From contig JABYQS010000568.1 of the NCBI GenBank assembly GCA_022592435.1, positions 1-18,089 of the forward strand: a DNA stretch of 18,089 bases, in the 5' to 3' direction. The position numbers were made by a program, and so were the translations under genes. Under the pieces are notes generated by a model. That model was not told the origin of the DNA. It was given only the letters and a program-made list of their open reading frames with translations, and did no database searches. This document shows, piece after piece, positions 1 through 7,632 of this stretch (the first letter of the stretch is position 1; the number at the start of each line of letters is the position of its first letter). Source of the stretch: Cerioporus squamosus. Its lineage: Eukaryota; Basidiomycota; Agaricomycetes; Polyporales; Polyporaceae.

Positions 1-420
1 CACGCTTCAATCGAGGCATGGCTGGTAACGATCTTCTAAGGACTGTGGCATCGAGTGTGCCACAGAGCATGGGATCGTCGTGTATCGGAGGGAGTACGAG
101 TAGGGGTCGGTTCTATGCGCTGACTCCTTGGGAGACCTAACTGGGCATGCATCGACCAGTAGAAGACAGCTGCTCACGATCGAATGAGCCCTCCAAACGA
201 TATCAACGCAACCACAACGTACCAAACATACGGCCACAACGAACGCGGGAGGAACCCCGTTGTGATAGGCTTTTTCATCTTCACCAAGCAATCACGGAAA
301 TACAAGGCTAGCGACCTCAGGGATTTGCTGCACTCCGACAACGGTCGCAAATGCCGGCCAGGCCGTAATTCTTCGAATATATGGACGAGAACATCCGAGT
401 TGAGGTCCAACAAACTGCAT
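1..420 (-). pseudogene. F-box protein, 5' part, frame-damaged and cut by the left edge
   Basis: Reading leftwards, the minus strand gives an F-box N-terminus: LLDLNSDVLVHIFEEL, then a Leu/Ser-rich stretch, then PITTGFLPRSLWPYV, the pattern of the large agaricomycete F-box families (substrate adaptors of SCF ubiquitin ligases). The only nearby ATG (418-420) is out of frame by one base at a T-run (412-414), and removing one T would give a start directly joined to LLDLNSD. After a possible 50-bp intron (173-222, donor GTACGT, weak GAG acceptor) the frame gives DACPVRSPKESAHRTDP, then shifts again at a four-C run (103-106) into HDDPMLCGTLDA and LPAMPRLKR, which are also family-like. Two frame breaks in 420 bp suggest a decaying copy or homopolymer errors in the assembly. 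The C-terminal leucine-rich part lies outside the window. The family call is moderate to good and the exon borders are uncertain. Confidence 0.6.
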
Positions 421-1539
421 CGTGCGTGAGATTCACCGTTGGGAACTAATGTATAGGACTCACGACGGTGATGCTCTACTCATTGTGGTCGAAGTTGGAG
501 GAGCAAAACAGCGGACGAGCAGCGAACACTGTTCCCACTAAGTACTTAGTTCCGGTCCGAGTCTGAGCGGGCGTCGGACTTATAGCGGCCTGCCCTGAAG
601 CTACGTCTTTGACGCCCCATCAGTCACAGCGCCAGCACTGCAACGGGACGCCTTCACTGATTCCAGAAAGGATGCTTTCTTTGCAGTGCAGGGAGCGTCA
701 TCGTTTCGCTCTGCAACAAAGCAGAAGGTATATCGTATGTGTCCCCGTGCGGTGTATATCTCTTGACTTTGCGCCCATCGGATATGCCAGCATTCCTTGC
801 CGTGTAGCCTCAGACTGTAGGTGATCAAGGTCAATTGTCCTAACTGCAACTAATATTTTCATACAGTACCGTGACTAACCATCTGAATTTGAGATGGCCG
901 CCATTGTAGCAACGAACGCCCGTGTGTTCCCGAAGGCATCGTTGTCCTGGTGCAGTGTACGAGAAAGACCTTCGTGCGTAAACCAGCGCGCATATCACAT
1001 ACCAGCTGCTGACCAATGCGTAGCTCCTCTTCCTCAGGACGATCCGGAGTATCTAGCGTGTGTTCTATTGCGAATATCACCAAGGATACTTCCTTGGCAG
1101 ATCTCGCAACAACCGGCTCCGTCCATATCTTCAGACAAAGCCATGCAGGCCATCTATGCGGCCAAGCGCTCCTTCACGACACATTCGCTCCCTGTCACAG
1201 TCGCCGACGAGTTCGCGGATCTGCTGGCGATCTGCGAGGATGAAGGACGCACAACCGAGAAGTATACCCGCAAGACCAGAATGCATCAATTCGCAGGTGA
1301 CCTCGAAGAAGGTGACGATACGATCATGGGCGGTACATCCCAAGCTAGTTCAATTCTAACATGCCATTTGCGACATGACCCACGGTTGCAGGAGCTATCT
1401 TACACTGCCTCTCAATGAGGAAGAAGTTCTGGACGGAGGACGAAGAATCTCCGGAGCTTGAGGACGTCGTTCTCTCACAATGTAGTCTTAATTTGAATAC
1501 CTCCAGTGTCAAGTAGCTCAATTGATCGGGCACTTACTC
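421..1539. other. No firm gene; weak plus-strand ORF at 894-1418
   Basis: This 1.1-kb stretch has no gene I recognise. A 174-codon plus-strand frame (894-1418) has one segment with coding-like character (around 1140-1330, residues such as VADEFADLLAICEDEG), and a second short frame at 1416-1515 reads MRKKFWTEDEESPELEDVV. They could be exons of one unknown or degraded gene, but I could not join them with a convincing donor and acceptor. A perfect 14-bp palindrome (ACTAAGTACTTAGT) sits at 537-550. The upstream region of the F-box copy would also lie here. Confidence 0.3.
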
Positions 1540-1542
1540 TAT

Positions 1543-1623
1543 AGGGCTGCTCAATTCTTAGAGGTTGAATCCCGAGCAATTCGAATCCCAGGAAAAGCTG
1601 CGTTAGCCGAGAGCGGCTGCCAG
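1543..1623 (+). repeat. Left terminal inverted repeat of the MITE
   Basis: The first 48 bases pair with 1873-1920 in reverse complement with one mismatch (the 22nd base, G against C). The remaining roughly 32 bases pair imperfectly with 1840-1872. Confidence 0.88.
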
Positions 1624-1839
1624 CCGGGTGATTCAGCGCTTGTTGATCCTGCCTCTCGACAAACCTCGTCCCGCCGTCTTTTTGTCCTCTGAGTTGGACC
1701 TGTGCGGTATCGACGGTAAGCAGGAACTTTCTGCATCCCGTGAATGGAATATGAAGGGGACTGGTCAAATACAGCTCCCCGTACGCAGGTTGCAAAAAGG
1801 CCGCTCGCCTCGTCGCTCTGAGCCCGGTTTTCAGAGCCA

Positions 1840-1920
1840 CTGCCACCGATCACTCGGCTAACGCAGGTTTTGTGGGATTCGAATTGCTCGGGATTCAAGC
1901 TCTAAGAATTGAGCAGCCCT
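1840..1920 (-). repeat. Right terminal inverted repeat of the MITE
   Basis: Inverted copy of the left end, followed directly by the TAT duplication. The inner part (1840-1872) is diverged by small indels relative to the left end. Confidence 0.88.
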
Positions 1921-1923
1921 TAT

Positions 1924-2352
1924 ATGCACGACTGTCTCGGTTGTAGCTAGGATGATGTGGACATCCATCCTTCTAGACGTCCCTTTTTTTCGAAATTCAT
2001 AACGTGGCGCCGTCGGAGGTTGGCGAGCTCGAGCGTCTGAGTTACCTAATCGGGCCTTACGGCCGCGCGTCGCCTTGATTCTCGTACGATTTTCGTCCTT
2101 GATGGAGAACCACGACCATTGACCCCTTCGCAGTGCTCCTACTTGTATGCTTATATTGTGAACCTGATGAGGGGACGCTCTGTGAAACGATGCGCTCGAG
2201 ACGACTGCTAGGGCACCGTCTGGCACAGACTCCGAACTTGAAACAAGTTCATCCTTTGGTACGCCCTGATCACCGCTCGGACTTTGTTCTCGTACATTCA
2301 ACCCATTACTACTATCACAGCAAATGCACTCCTTGTGCCACACTCTGATTAC
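1924..2352. other. Unresolved 3' region of the membrane protein gene
   Basis: The minus strand keeps one long frame here (2355 down to 1858, crossing into the MITE), but its residues match no family I know and its codon use is not coding-like. It probably contains remaining exons or remnants of the gene that starts at 2658. One acceptor (CCTAGCAG near 2217) would keep phase and add a frame reading VVSSASFHRASPHQ. I see no UstYa-type HxxHC motif here, so no product is proposed. Confidence 0.25.
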
Positions 2353-2658
2353 CATGAAGCGTGTCTGGTTGAGGAAGAGCGCGTGTATCTACGATATCCA
2401 AGAGGTCTGCAAGCTGACAGCGTAGCGTACCGAAACGCCACACTGCGAAGGCCAGGATAGCGATGTTGGCAAGTATCAGGATTATGGTTGTGACTTGGAG
2501 GACGTTGACACCCGTGCTACTGTCTGATTGGTGCATCGTGAGTCACCGGTGATCCTGTTTCTGTGTGTATCGTCGCGCTACTCACCCGGGATCGGGTTCA
2601 GCTCACCAGCCTCTGCAGACTCAGGGGCAGATAGCAGCCTGTATCCGTGGTGTGGCAT
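2353..2658 (-). CDS. Single-pass membrane protein, 5' exons only (3' end unresolved)
   Basis: Exon 1 is 2586-2658 (start MPHHGYRLLSAPES) and exon 2 is 2353-2523. They are separated by a 62-bp intron with a canonical GTGAGT donor, a GACTCAC branch site and a CAG acceptor, in matching phase. Exon 2 carries one strong membrane segment (VTTIILILANIAILAFAVW), followed by a basic/polar stretch and VDTRALPQPD. A short cytosolic tail, one membrane helix and a luminal stalk are the layout of UstYa/DUF3328 proteins and of other agaricomycete type II membrane proteins. The conserved catalytic half is not seen. After a plausible donor (GTAATC at 2352) no downstream exon gives a recognisable product. With a MITE about 430 bp further along, the gene may be truncated. 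An alternative is an intact lineage-specific protein with long introns. Confidence 0.45.
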
Positions 2659-3397
2659 AGCACTTGCTCTGATAGACCCCGGAGATGGTAGAAGGTTGGA
2701 TTTGCCTGAGGCGAGGCGACTGACGGAAACGGCTTCAAGAGTGCCAGCTTCAAGTGCGGTTGCTACCGCGGCTAGATATGAGCAAAGTGGCCAGGGAGGT
2801 GTGGTCTCATTTTCCCACTGCAAGAAGCGTAGCTGACAATTTAGGGAAGCTGCAGGAGTGGTGCCAATGTGCGCTCAACCTGTGGCTTTCTGAGCACTGC
2901 GGTGGCGCTCCACCTTATACCCACCGCCATGAATAGCTGTCGGCGACCTCGGATAGCCTTGACGGCAGTCTAAATGGAAGATTCGGGAGGAGCCCGAGAA
3001 TAGCTATTTGGAACCGATAGTAGGACCGCTCAAGACCTATAGGTCTTCCTGCAGCTCCCGCCATGGATGGAGGGAAGGTGCGATTACTTCTACGTTCAGC
3101 TGTCCTCGAGGCAGAAACCGGCTTAGTTCACATACCCATTTCAGGAAGCTTACGCCTGATGATAGAGGTGGTGGGATCCGATCGTGCTCAGACTACAGTA
3201 TACGAGAGTTGTCACCTTATGTCCGCATCAGCGCTCTCTGTCACCAGGTACGTCCTCATATCTCACTTAGAGTTCTCAGACGCATGCTCCTGAACTCAGC
3301 CTGCGCAACAGAACGGCGGCGTTCAATATACGACTCTCAAGTGCAACGCGACGTCGCATTGACCTCCCTGACAGGTTCCCCTCTACAGCCAAGTCGG
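2659..3397. other. Intergenic region between divergent membrane protein genes
   Basis: This stretch separates the minus-strand membrane gene from the plus-strand seven-helix gene and probably carries both promoters. The minus-strand frame that continues upstream of 2658 has no ATG in phase and is taken as 5' leader. A plus-strand frame at 3063-3293 (start MDGGKVRLLLRSAVLEAE) is open for 76 codons but matches nothing known. It could be 5' untranslated sequence of the seven-helix gene. A perfect 16-bp palindrome (AAGACCTATAGGTCTT) lies at 3032-3047. Confidence 0.35.
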
Positions 3398-4629
3398 ATG
3401 GCCCTCACTAACGACCTTGCCGCCCTCATTGGGTTCGCCTGTGAGGCAGTCTGCTGGGGTCTGTGCTCTCGATGCATGTTCAGGTGTTGCCGCTGACACT
3501 GAGGCTCTACAGGAGTCTACTCTGTCCTCTTCCTAGCGGCCGTCTTCCTCCTCATACGGCGCCTTCCGACCAATGGTGTCAACGTCAACATCCTCGTCGC
3601 CGTCTGTCTCCTCTATGCGTGCTGCACGGCGCATTTCATCCTCGAGTTCCAACACTACTATACCGCTTTGGTAGGTTATTATTCTGCCTACCGCTCCTAT
3701 TCCCTGTCATGACACAGGCAATGGCAGGTGTCGACTGGCGTGGATGGGTTCGCAAACGAGACAAAGCCGCTCATCGGAGCAGATATTCTCATCTCCCTTT
3801 GCGATCTCCTAGGCGACTTCATCCTCCTCTATCGCTGCTGGATCGTGTGGGAGCGCAGATATTGTGTTATCATCCTCCCCGCCCTGACGGCACTTGCGGG
3901 CTTCAGTGAGCACCCGTTTTCGTCTCCTCCTCGTCCAGCTTGGATCCTGACTTTCTGATCCACTTGAGGTTGCGTTATGGGAGTAGCCCACATCGTCATC
4001 ACGCTCGACCGTACGGACCCAGTCGCGCCCGCTGCGCTCGTGCCTCTGGGGATCGCTGGATATGCATTACCGCTCGCGACCAACGTCATGGCCACGATGC
4101 TCATTGTGGCGAAGCTCTGGTCGATCATGCGTCGCACCGGGGCGGGGCCAGTCGCAGGGCTCTACCGAAGTGCCCGCACTACTGGTCGGGCAGCGGTCGC
4201 AATCATCGTCGAGAGCGGGGTGCTCTATCTCGTCACGCAGCTCATCTTCGTCGTTCTCTTCTCCATGGCGCATCCTGCTCAGGCCATCCTTGCAGTCGTC
4301 GCTGTGCAGATTTATGTGAGTACACGACCGTCTCCGGCCTGGCACGTCGGCTCACTGCAAACTTCATGAAGGGCATCGCTCCCACGCTCATTATCATCCG
4401 GGTCGCGCTCGGGATCACGAGCGAGCATACTATCCAGCAGACTCCTACTCTACAAAACAGTTCCGGGTGGCATCCCAGTTCACTCGGCGGTGGCTCAAGG
4501 CCGAGTGGTCTCCCTGGGATTCGCTCGCACGGCACCGAGGAGACGCTTCATTCGCCGGGGGATGGGTACAGTGCGGAGATGAAGGTATTCGAGGGTCCGG
4601 GACGCATGGGACGCGGCGATGCGGTCTAG
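3398..4629 (+). CDS. Seven-transmembrane protein of an agaricomycete-specific family
   Basis: There are five exons: 3398-3458, 3513-3670, 3728-3905, 3969-4315 and 4372-4629. Introns are 54, 57, 63 and 56 bp and all keep phase. The product has 333 residues. Seven hydrophobic helices can be read: near residues 10-35, GVNVNILVAVCLLYACCTAH, GADILISLCDLLGDFILLY (followed by RCWIVW), a helix starting YCVIILPALTALAGF, one in PLGIAGYALPLATNVMATML, one starting AAVAIIVESGVLYLV, and a last one joined across the final splice (IY then GIAPTLIIIRV). The short N-terminus and the soluble Ser/Gly-rich tail of about 75 residues resemble the many uncharacterised seven-helix proteins of mushrooms. The RCWIVW segment after helix three is typical of that group. 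A receptor-like role is only a guess. No conserved GPCR signature (DRY, NPxxY) is visible. It lies tail-to-tail with the UstYa-like gene, 221 bp apart. Confidence 0.85.
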
Positions 4630-4850
4630 GACCGCGGTGAGTTCGACAGTTGGTGGCGGTTGTCGACGCGCGGTTATGTGGCGTTGCACAGTGACCGCAA
4701 CGGAGGGCGGTGCGAGGCCTTCCGGTTTCTTGTCGTTTACTCTTTGTACTTTCAGTATACCGCTGCGCGGGTTCAAAGACATCCCGGTCATCTAAGAGAG
4801 TATAATACAACGCAAGAAAGCCGCCCTACGATAGAGAGCATCTATACACA

Positions 4851-5590
4851 TTAGCGCTGTTCTACCGGCCCAGCTGGACGCTCATCCATGTACTTCCTCA
4901 ACGCCGTCCAGTCCTTGCAACGATGGACCGATCCTACTCCGTTGGCCGCATGCTCCCACTTCCCATCCATCAGTCCCGGGTGGTCAACCTCCAACGTCGT
5001 ATCTGCATGGCACAGCACCATCTGCCGCATATAGCGCAGACAATGCTCGACGTGGTGCGCGAACCCAGTGTGGTTCGTCACGAAGCCGACGCGGAAGACG
5101 TCGAGACAGTGCAGCTGGTGCACGAAGGAGAGGAGGAAGGTGCGGTTGTTGGGGCCGAGATCGGTGAAACCGTCCGACTCCGGGAAGAGGGTTCCCCAAT
5201 CGTCGTCGGCGTAGAGGGAGAAGTGTGGGGTCCCGTCCGTGAGGACGAGTCCGACGGTGGGGAGCCGTTGGGGAAGTTGAGAGGGAAAGTCGTCGCCGAT
5301 GTATGCTATGGTACACTCAGTCAGTAGTATGACAGGAAGTCATGAATGACGGAGTAGAACGTACTGTAATGTCGTTCCGGAGGAAGCAAGGTCTTCAGTG
5401 AGTTGAGGAGGTACAGGATGAAAGTCACATTGAGGACCGTGACCCCAATGAAGGCGGATAGCAGCATGCGCGATGATAGTTGCATATTCTTCGAACAAAG
5501 GGACATGGACGATGAAGAGAAGTGTCGGAATCTCTGCCCTTCAGCGTACTGGGAGTAGCTGGTAGCGGTAGGGTCAGCGCGGGGACCCAT
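4851..5590 (-). CDS. UstYa-like (DUF3328) membrane oxidase
   Basis: Exon 1 is 5365-5590 and exon 2 is 4851-5305, with a 59-bp intron (GTACGT donor, CATAG acceptor). The product has 226 residues. A membrane helix lies near residues 42-63 (LLSAFIGVTVLNVTFILYLL). The luminal domain follows, with YIGDDFPSQLP right after the splice, then HFSLYADDDWGTLFP, and both family-defining motifs: HQLHC (138-142) and HVEHC (160-164), followed by LRYMRQMVLCHADTTLE. UstYa-family proteins are copper-dependent oxidases known from fungal RiPP pathways such as ustiloxin and phomopsin/asperipin-type peptides, where they carry out oxidative cyclisation. Family length and motif spacing are normal, so the gene looks intact. 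The start could also be the in-frame ATG at 5506. The substrate is unknown. Two small secreted peptide genes lie 1-2 kb upstream. Confidence 0.9.
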
Positions 5591-6588
5591 GATAATAACA
5601 AGCTGCTAATACTTCTGGAGCGAACACGACTAGACCGCCCAACAACCTTAGAAGACACTCCCAAGACGCTGGCTACAGTCGCACCGCTAAGGCGAATCCG
5701 CATCGGCTGCACATGCTTCTCTGTCGCGCCCATCGTTGGTGGCGGCAGGTCGCGAGCCACCTCGACAATGCTGTAGTACTTCTCGCGGAATGAGCGTGTG
5801 GGCAATCCACATCCGTATTAGAGGCACTGGACGTCCTTCTTGATGAGCGGCGGTGAGTGGGTCTTGCGCTCAGGACCGCAGGCCGCAGTGTCAGGGCCGA
5901 TACGCTGACGATCTTCCGAAGGACACCATGCTGGGTGCAACGTGTCGTTAAGTAACTATGTGCATTGCAAACAATGATTGCGTGCATACCTTTCATGTTC
6001 GCGTTCGTGGGGAGATCCTGCGTTTGCTAGAGGGATGGCGGACACGATGAACACGAGAACGCAGCACAACCTCCGCAGATACTGCGGTCTTTGGGGACCC
6101 CTGTCGAGGTGAACAGGCCACATGGATAACAGAGACGGAGCCTGCGCAACCACGAGCAGATCGGACGACCGCTGTGGCGTGCGCACGGCGATGCCGCCTT
6201 TGTGGTTCACCTATCGGTGTATTGTACGTGTGGTCCCACTGCGAGGATCCTGCAAGCGATGCAGCCTGACCGGCGTGCAAGATTGAGGCGTCACTGTGCC
6301 CGCAAGTGCCCTTCAACCGCCGCGGGCGCGCGACTGTGAGCGCATCGCAACGGTCCCCGGTCATTTACGACGGGCTGCGAGAGTGTCAGCGCGAGGGACG
6401 ATCAACGACACAGGCACGCACACGCACAATTGCGACTGAATGCCGCACAGTCTGGGTCTCGCAGTGTTCGTGGACTGTGAGAAGCTGTGGCGGAGGACTT
6501 CAACTTAAGCAGGACCGGGGGCCCGCTGGCAGTTGGAGCCACACTACCACACTTGACCACCCACCATCACGGCATAACCCCTCGAAGA
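5591..6588. other. Upstream region of the UstYa-like gene with two possible exon relics
   Basis: No complete gene is supported. On the minus strand, an open frame from about 5805 to 5640 reads FREKYYSIVEVARDLPPPT and then MRIRLSGATVASVLGV, which has the look of a cytosolic tail running into a membrane helix, but no ATG is in phase before it. Further up, a possible signal-peptide exon is listed separately. On the plus strand, a frame around 6150-6190 includes PLWRAHGD, a weak echo of the motif in the two small peptide genes. The region probably holds the UstYa promoter plus gene debris. Confidence 0.35.
5990..6123 (-). CDS. Possible signal-peptide exon of a third small secreted protein
   Basis: The minus-strand frame starts MWPVHLDRG and runs through a positively charged YLRR and a strong hydrophobic core, CCVLVFIVSAIPLANA, ending in a plausible signal-peptidase site (ANA-GS) and SPHEREHE. 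A GTATGC donor follows directly (5989), with a branch-like CTTAAC and a GCACCCAG acceptor about 60 bp on. This gene layout (short signal-peptide exon, then intron) is like that of the two plus-strand peptide genes nearby. The next exon is unclear: the nearest acceptor gives only a short tail (SMVSFGRSSAYRP), and the LWR motif is absent. It may be a relic or a chance frame. Confidence 0.3.
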
Positions 6589-6780
6589 ATGCGTCTCGCC
6601 ACCATCGCCGCCATGCTCGCGTTCGTACTTGTCGCCCGGGCCTTGCCTGCCGAAGATGGTGAGGACAGCCGAGCTGTGCACTAGCTGAACTCGCACTCAC
6701 CTCGTTCTCTGCCAGCCGCTGACCTCGGGTTCCTCTGGAGAGGCGCGGCTCATGTCGGTGTTGATGGTGCGCACGAATAG
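6589..6780 (+). CDS. Small secreted peptide A (44 residues), LWR-AH-DG motif
   Basis: Exon 1 (6589-6658) encodes MRLATIAAMLAFVLVARALP, a signal peptide, then AED. A 57-bp intron follows (GTGAGG donor, CTGAAC and CTCAC branch candidates, CTGCCAG acceptor). Exon 2 (6716-6780) encodes AADLGFLWRGAAHVGVDGAHE and stop. The purine at -3 suits the start. The intron is phase 1 and directly follows the signal peptide. The mature peptide would be about 24 residues and has no cysteine and no dibasic Kex2 site. Its motif G-F-L-W-R-G-A-A-H-V-G-V-D-G lines up without gaps with the second peptide gene 560 bp downstream. I do not recognise the family. A role as a secreted effector or RiPP precursor is inferred only from size, secretion signal and the nearby UstYa gene. 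Expression is unknown. Confidence 0.6.
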
Positions 6781-7339
6781 CCAGCCACGCACGAGGATGA
6801 CGTTGACACAGGGTTGCGGTATCATTCAGGAGCAGCTGCAACAGACGTTGCTAAGTGACGACGACAGCCGTACACGAGACGCATCGAGTGTCCGTCAGCA
6901 GCAGCTTCGAGCTCTCATCTCTCTCCTCGCAGATGCGACGGCGATGGCGGAGTGCCGACGATGCCCGGGCGACGAACATAGAGACTAACACCTAGAGAGC
7001 GGGGATATCACGATATTGTACTATGAGGGGTATTCAGAGAACTTACGACATATACCAGACGAGACTCCGATTCGATGTAATCCTCCCGCTCAATCGACCG
7101 ATAATGCCAGCAATCGTGTGCTCCTCCCCTGGGCCCCTGAGCCGCGGCCATAGAACGCAAGGTGGCTCTTGAAAGTCCTGTGATGACCCCGCTGCCAATC
7201 ATGATAAGTATGTGGATGGAAGTGCAGCACCGCACGTTGACTTACCAGCGTCCGTCCGTCAGTCACGATTACAGATATAGACGGCATATAAGCAGTGCTC
7301 TCACCTATGCAAGTGTCCCCAAGTCTCAGCCTCAGCACC
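6781..7339. other. Spacer between the two peptide genes; promoter of peptide B
   Basis: No gene is supported here. The 78-codon plus-strand frame at 6752-6988 overlaps peptide A's second exon in another phase and has mixed codon use, so it is treated as chance. The 3' end of this stretch has the expected promoter parts of peptide gene B, including a TATA-like element. Confidence 0.4.
7287..7292 (+). promoter_or_regulatory. TATA-like element of peptide gene B
   Basis: TATAAG within GGCATATAAGCAG, 48 bp before the ATG. It is close for a TATA box, so the 5' leader would be very short. Confidence 0.35.
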
Positions 7340-7632
7340 ATGCGCTCGCGCCTGATCCTCCTCATCCTGTCCCTCTCCTTCTGCCTCGCCCTCGCACTTT
7401 TAGTCGCAGCCGCCGAAGAGCAAGAAGACGGTAAGCCCACACCGCGAGACCTCCAGGACAGCAACGAAGAGACTCACCGTCGTGCGTTGTCCTGTGTACA
7501 GGCCCATTCAAAGGTCAACTATGGCGCAACCGAGCGCACCTGAAGATAGATGGTGTGCTGAGCTTGCGTCTCGTGTCCGGTGAAGCAGCACTGATCCGAC
7601 CTCCCGGGTCTGTGACAGAGGCGGCGAAGTAG
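7340..7632 (+). CDS. Small secreted peptide B (73 residues), paralogue of peptide A
   Basis: Exon 1 (7340-7430) encodes MRSRLILLILSLSFCLALAL followed by LVAAAEEQED: a strong signal peptide with a VAAA cleavage region and an acidic start of the mature part. A 71-bp phase-1 intron follows (GTAAGC donor, GACTCAC branch candidate, GTGTACAG acceptor). Exon 2 (7502-7632) encodes GPFKGQLWRNRAHLKIDG, then a tail containing LSLRLVSGEAALIRPPGS. The context CACCATG suits the start. Codon by codon from the acceptor, the second exon lines up with that of peptide A: Gly, Leu-Trp-Arg, Ala-His and Asp-Gly fall at the same places, though the signal peptides and tails differ. The tail is 22 residues longer than in peptide A. 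There are no cysteines in the mature part. The family is not known to me. It lies tail-to-tail with the transporter gene. Confidence 0.65.

Larger units (their letters stand above)
1540..1923. mobile_element. 378-bp MITE-like element with long terminal inverted repeats and TAT target duplication
   Basis: The element proper spans 1543-1920. Its ends are inverted copies of each other: starting AGGGCTGCTCAATTCTTAGA, the first 48 bases match with a single mismatch, and similarity continues with small gaps to about 80 bp per side (1543-1623 and 1840-1920), including a shared GCGTTAGCCGAG block. It is flanked by TAT on both sides (1540-1542 and 1921-1923), consistent with a 3-bp target-site duplication. 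The interior is about 215 bp and codes for nothing recognisable, so this is a non-autonomous DNA transposon that would need a transposase from elsewhere. I do not assign a superfamily: a 3-bp AT-only duplication would be compatible with Harbinger-like insertion, but TA with an extra base cannot be excluded. The near-perfect ends suggest a fairly young insertion. Confidence 0.88.

Noticed and set aside
1575..1592. tRNA B-box-like sequence (ATTCGAATCCC) in the MITE end
   Set aside because: No A box or cloverleaf fits around it, and the same bases recur in the other arm as part of the inverted repeat.
1551..1898. 115-codon minus-strand ORF inside the MITE
   Set aside because: It consists largely of the inverted repeats and resembles no transposase or other protein.
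6150..6300. Plus-strand frame with PLWRAHGDAAFVV as a third member of the LWR-AH peptide family
   Set aside because: The spacing between LWR and AH differs by two residues, the distance from the possible acceptor and the intron phase do not match the two real genes, and the only upstream hydrophobic start (5974) is very short.
6670..6830. Minus-strand frame through peptide A (VNVILVRGWLFVRTINTD followed by a GTGAGT donor) as a competing gene
   Set aside because: No start codon, upstream exon or known family could be found, while the plus-strand model has a signal peptide, canonical intron and a paralogue with matching phase.
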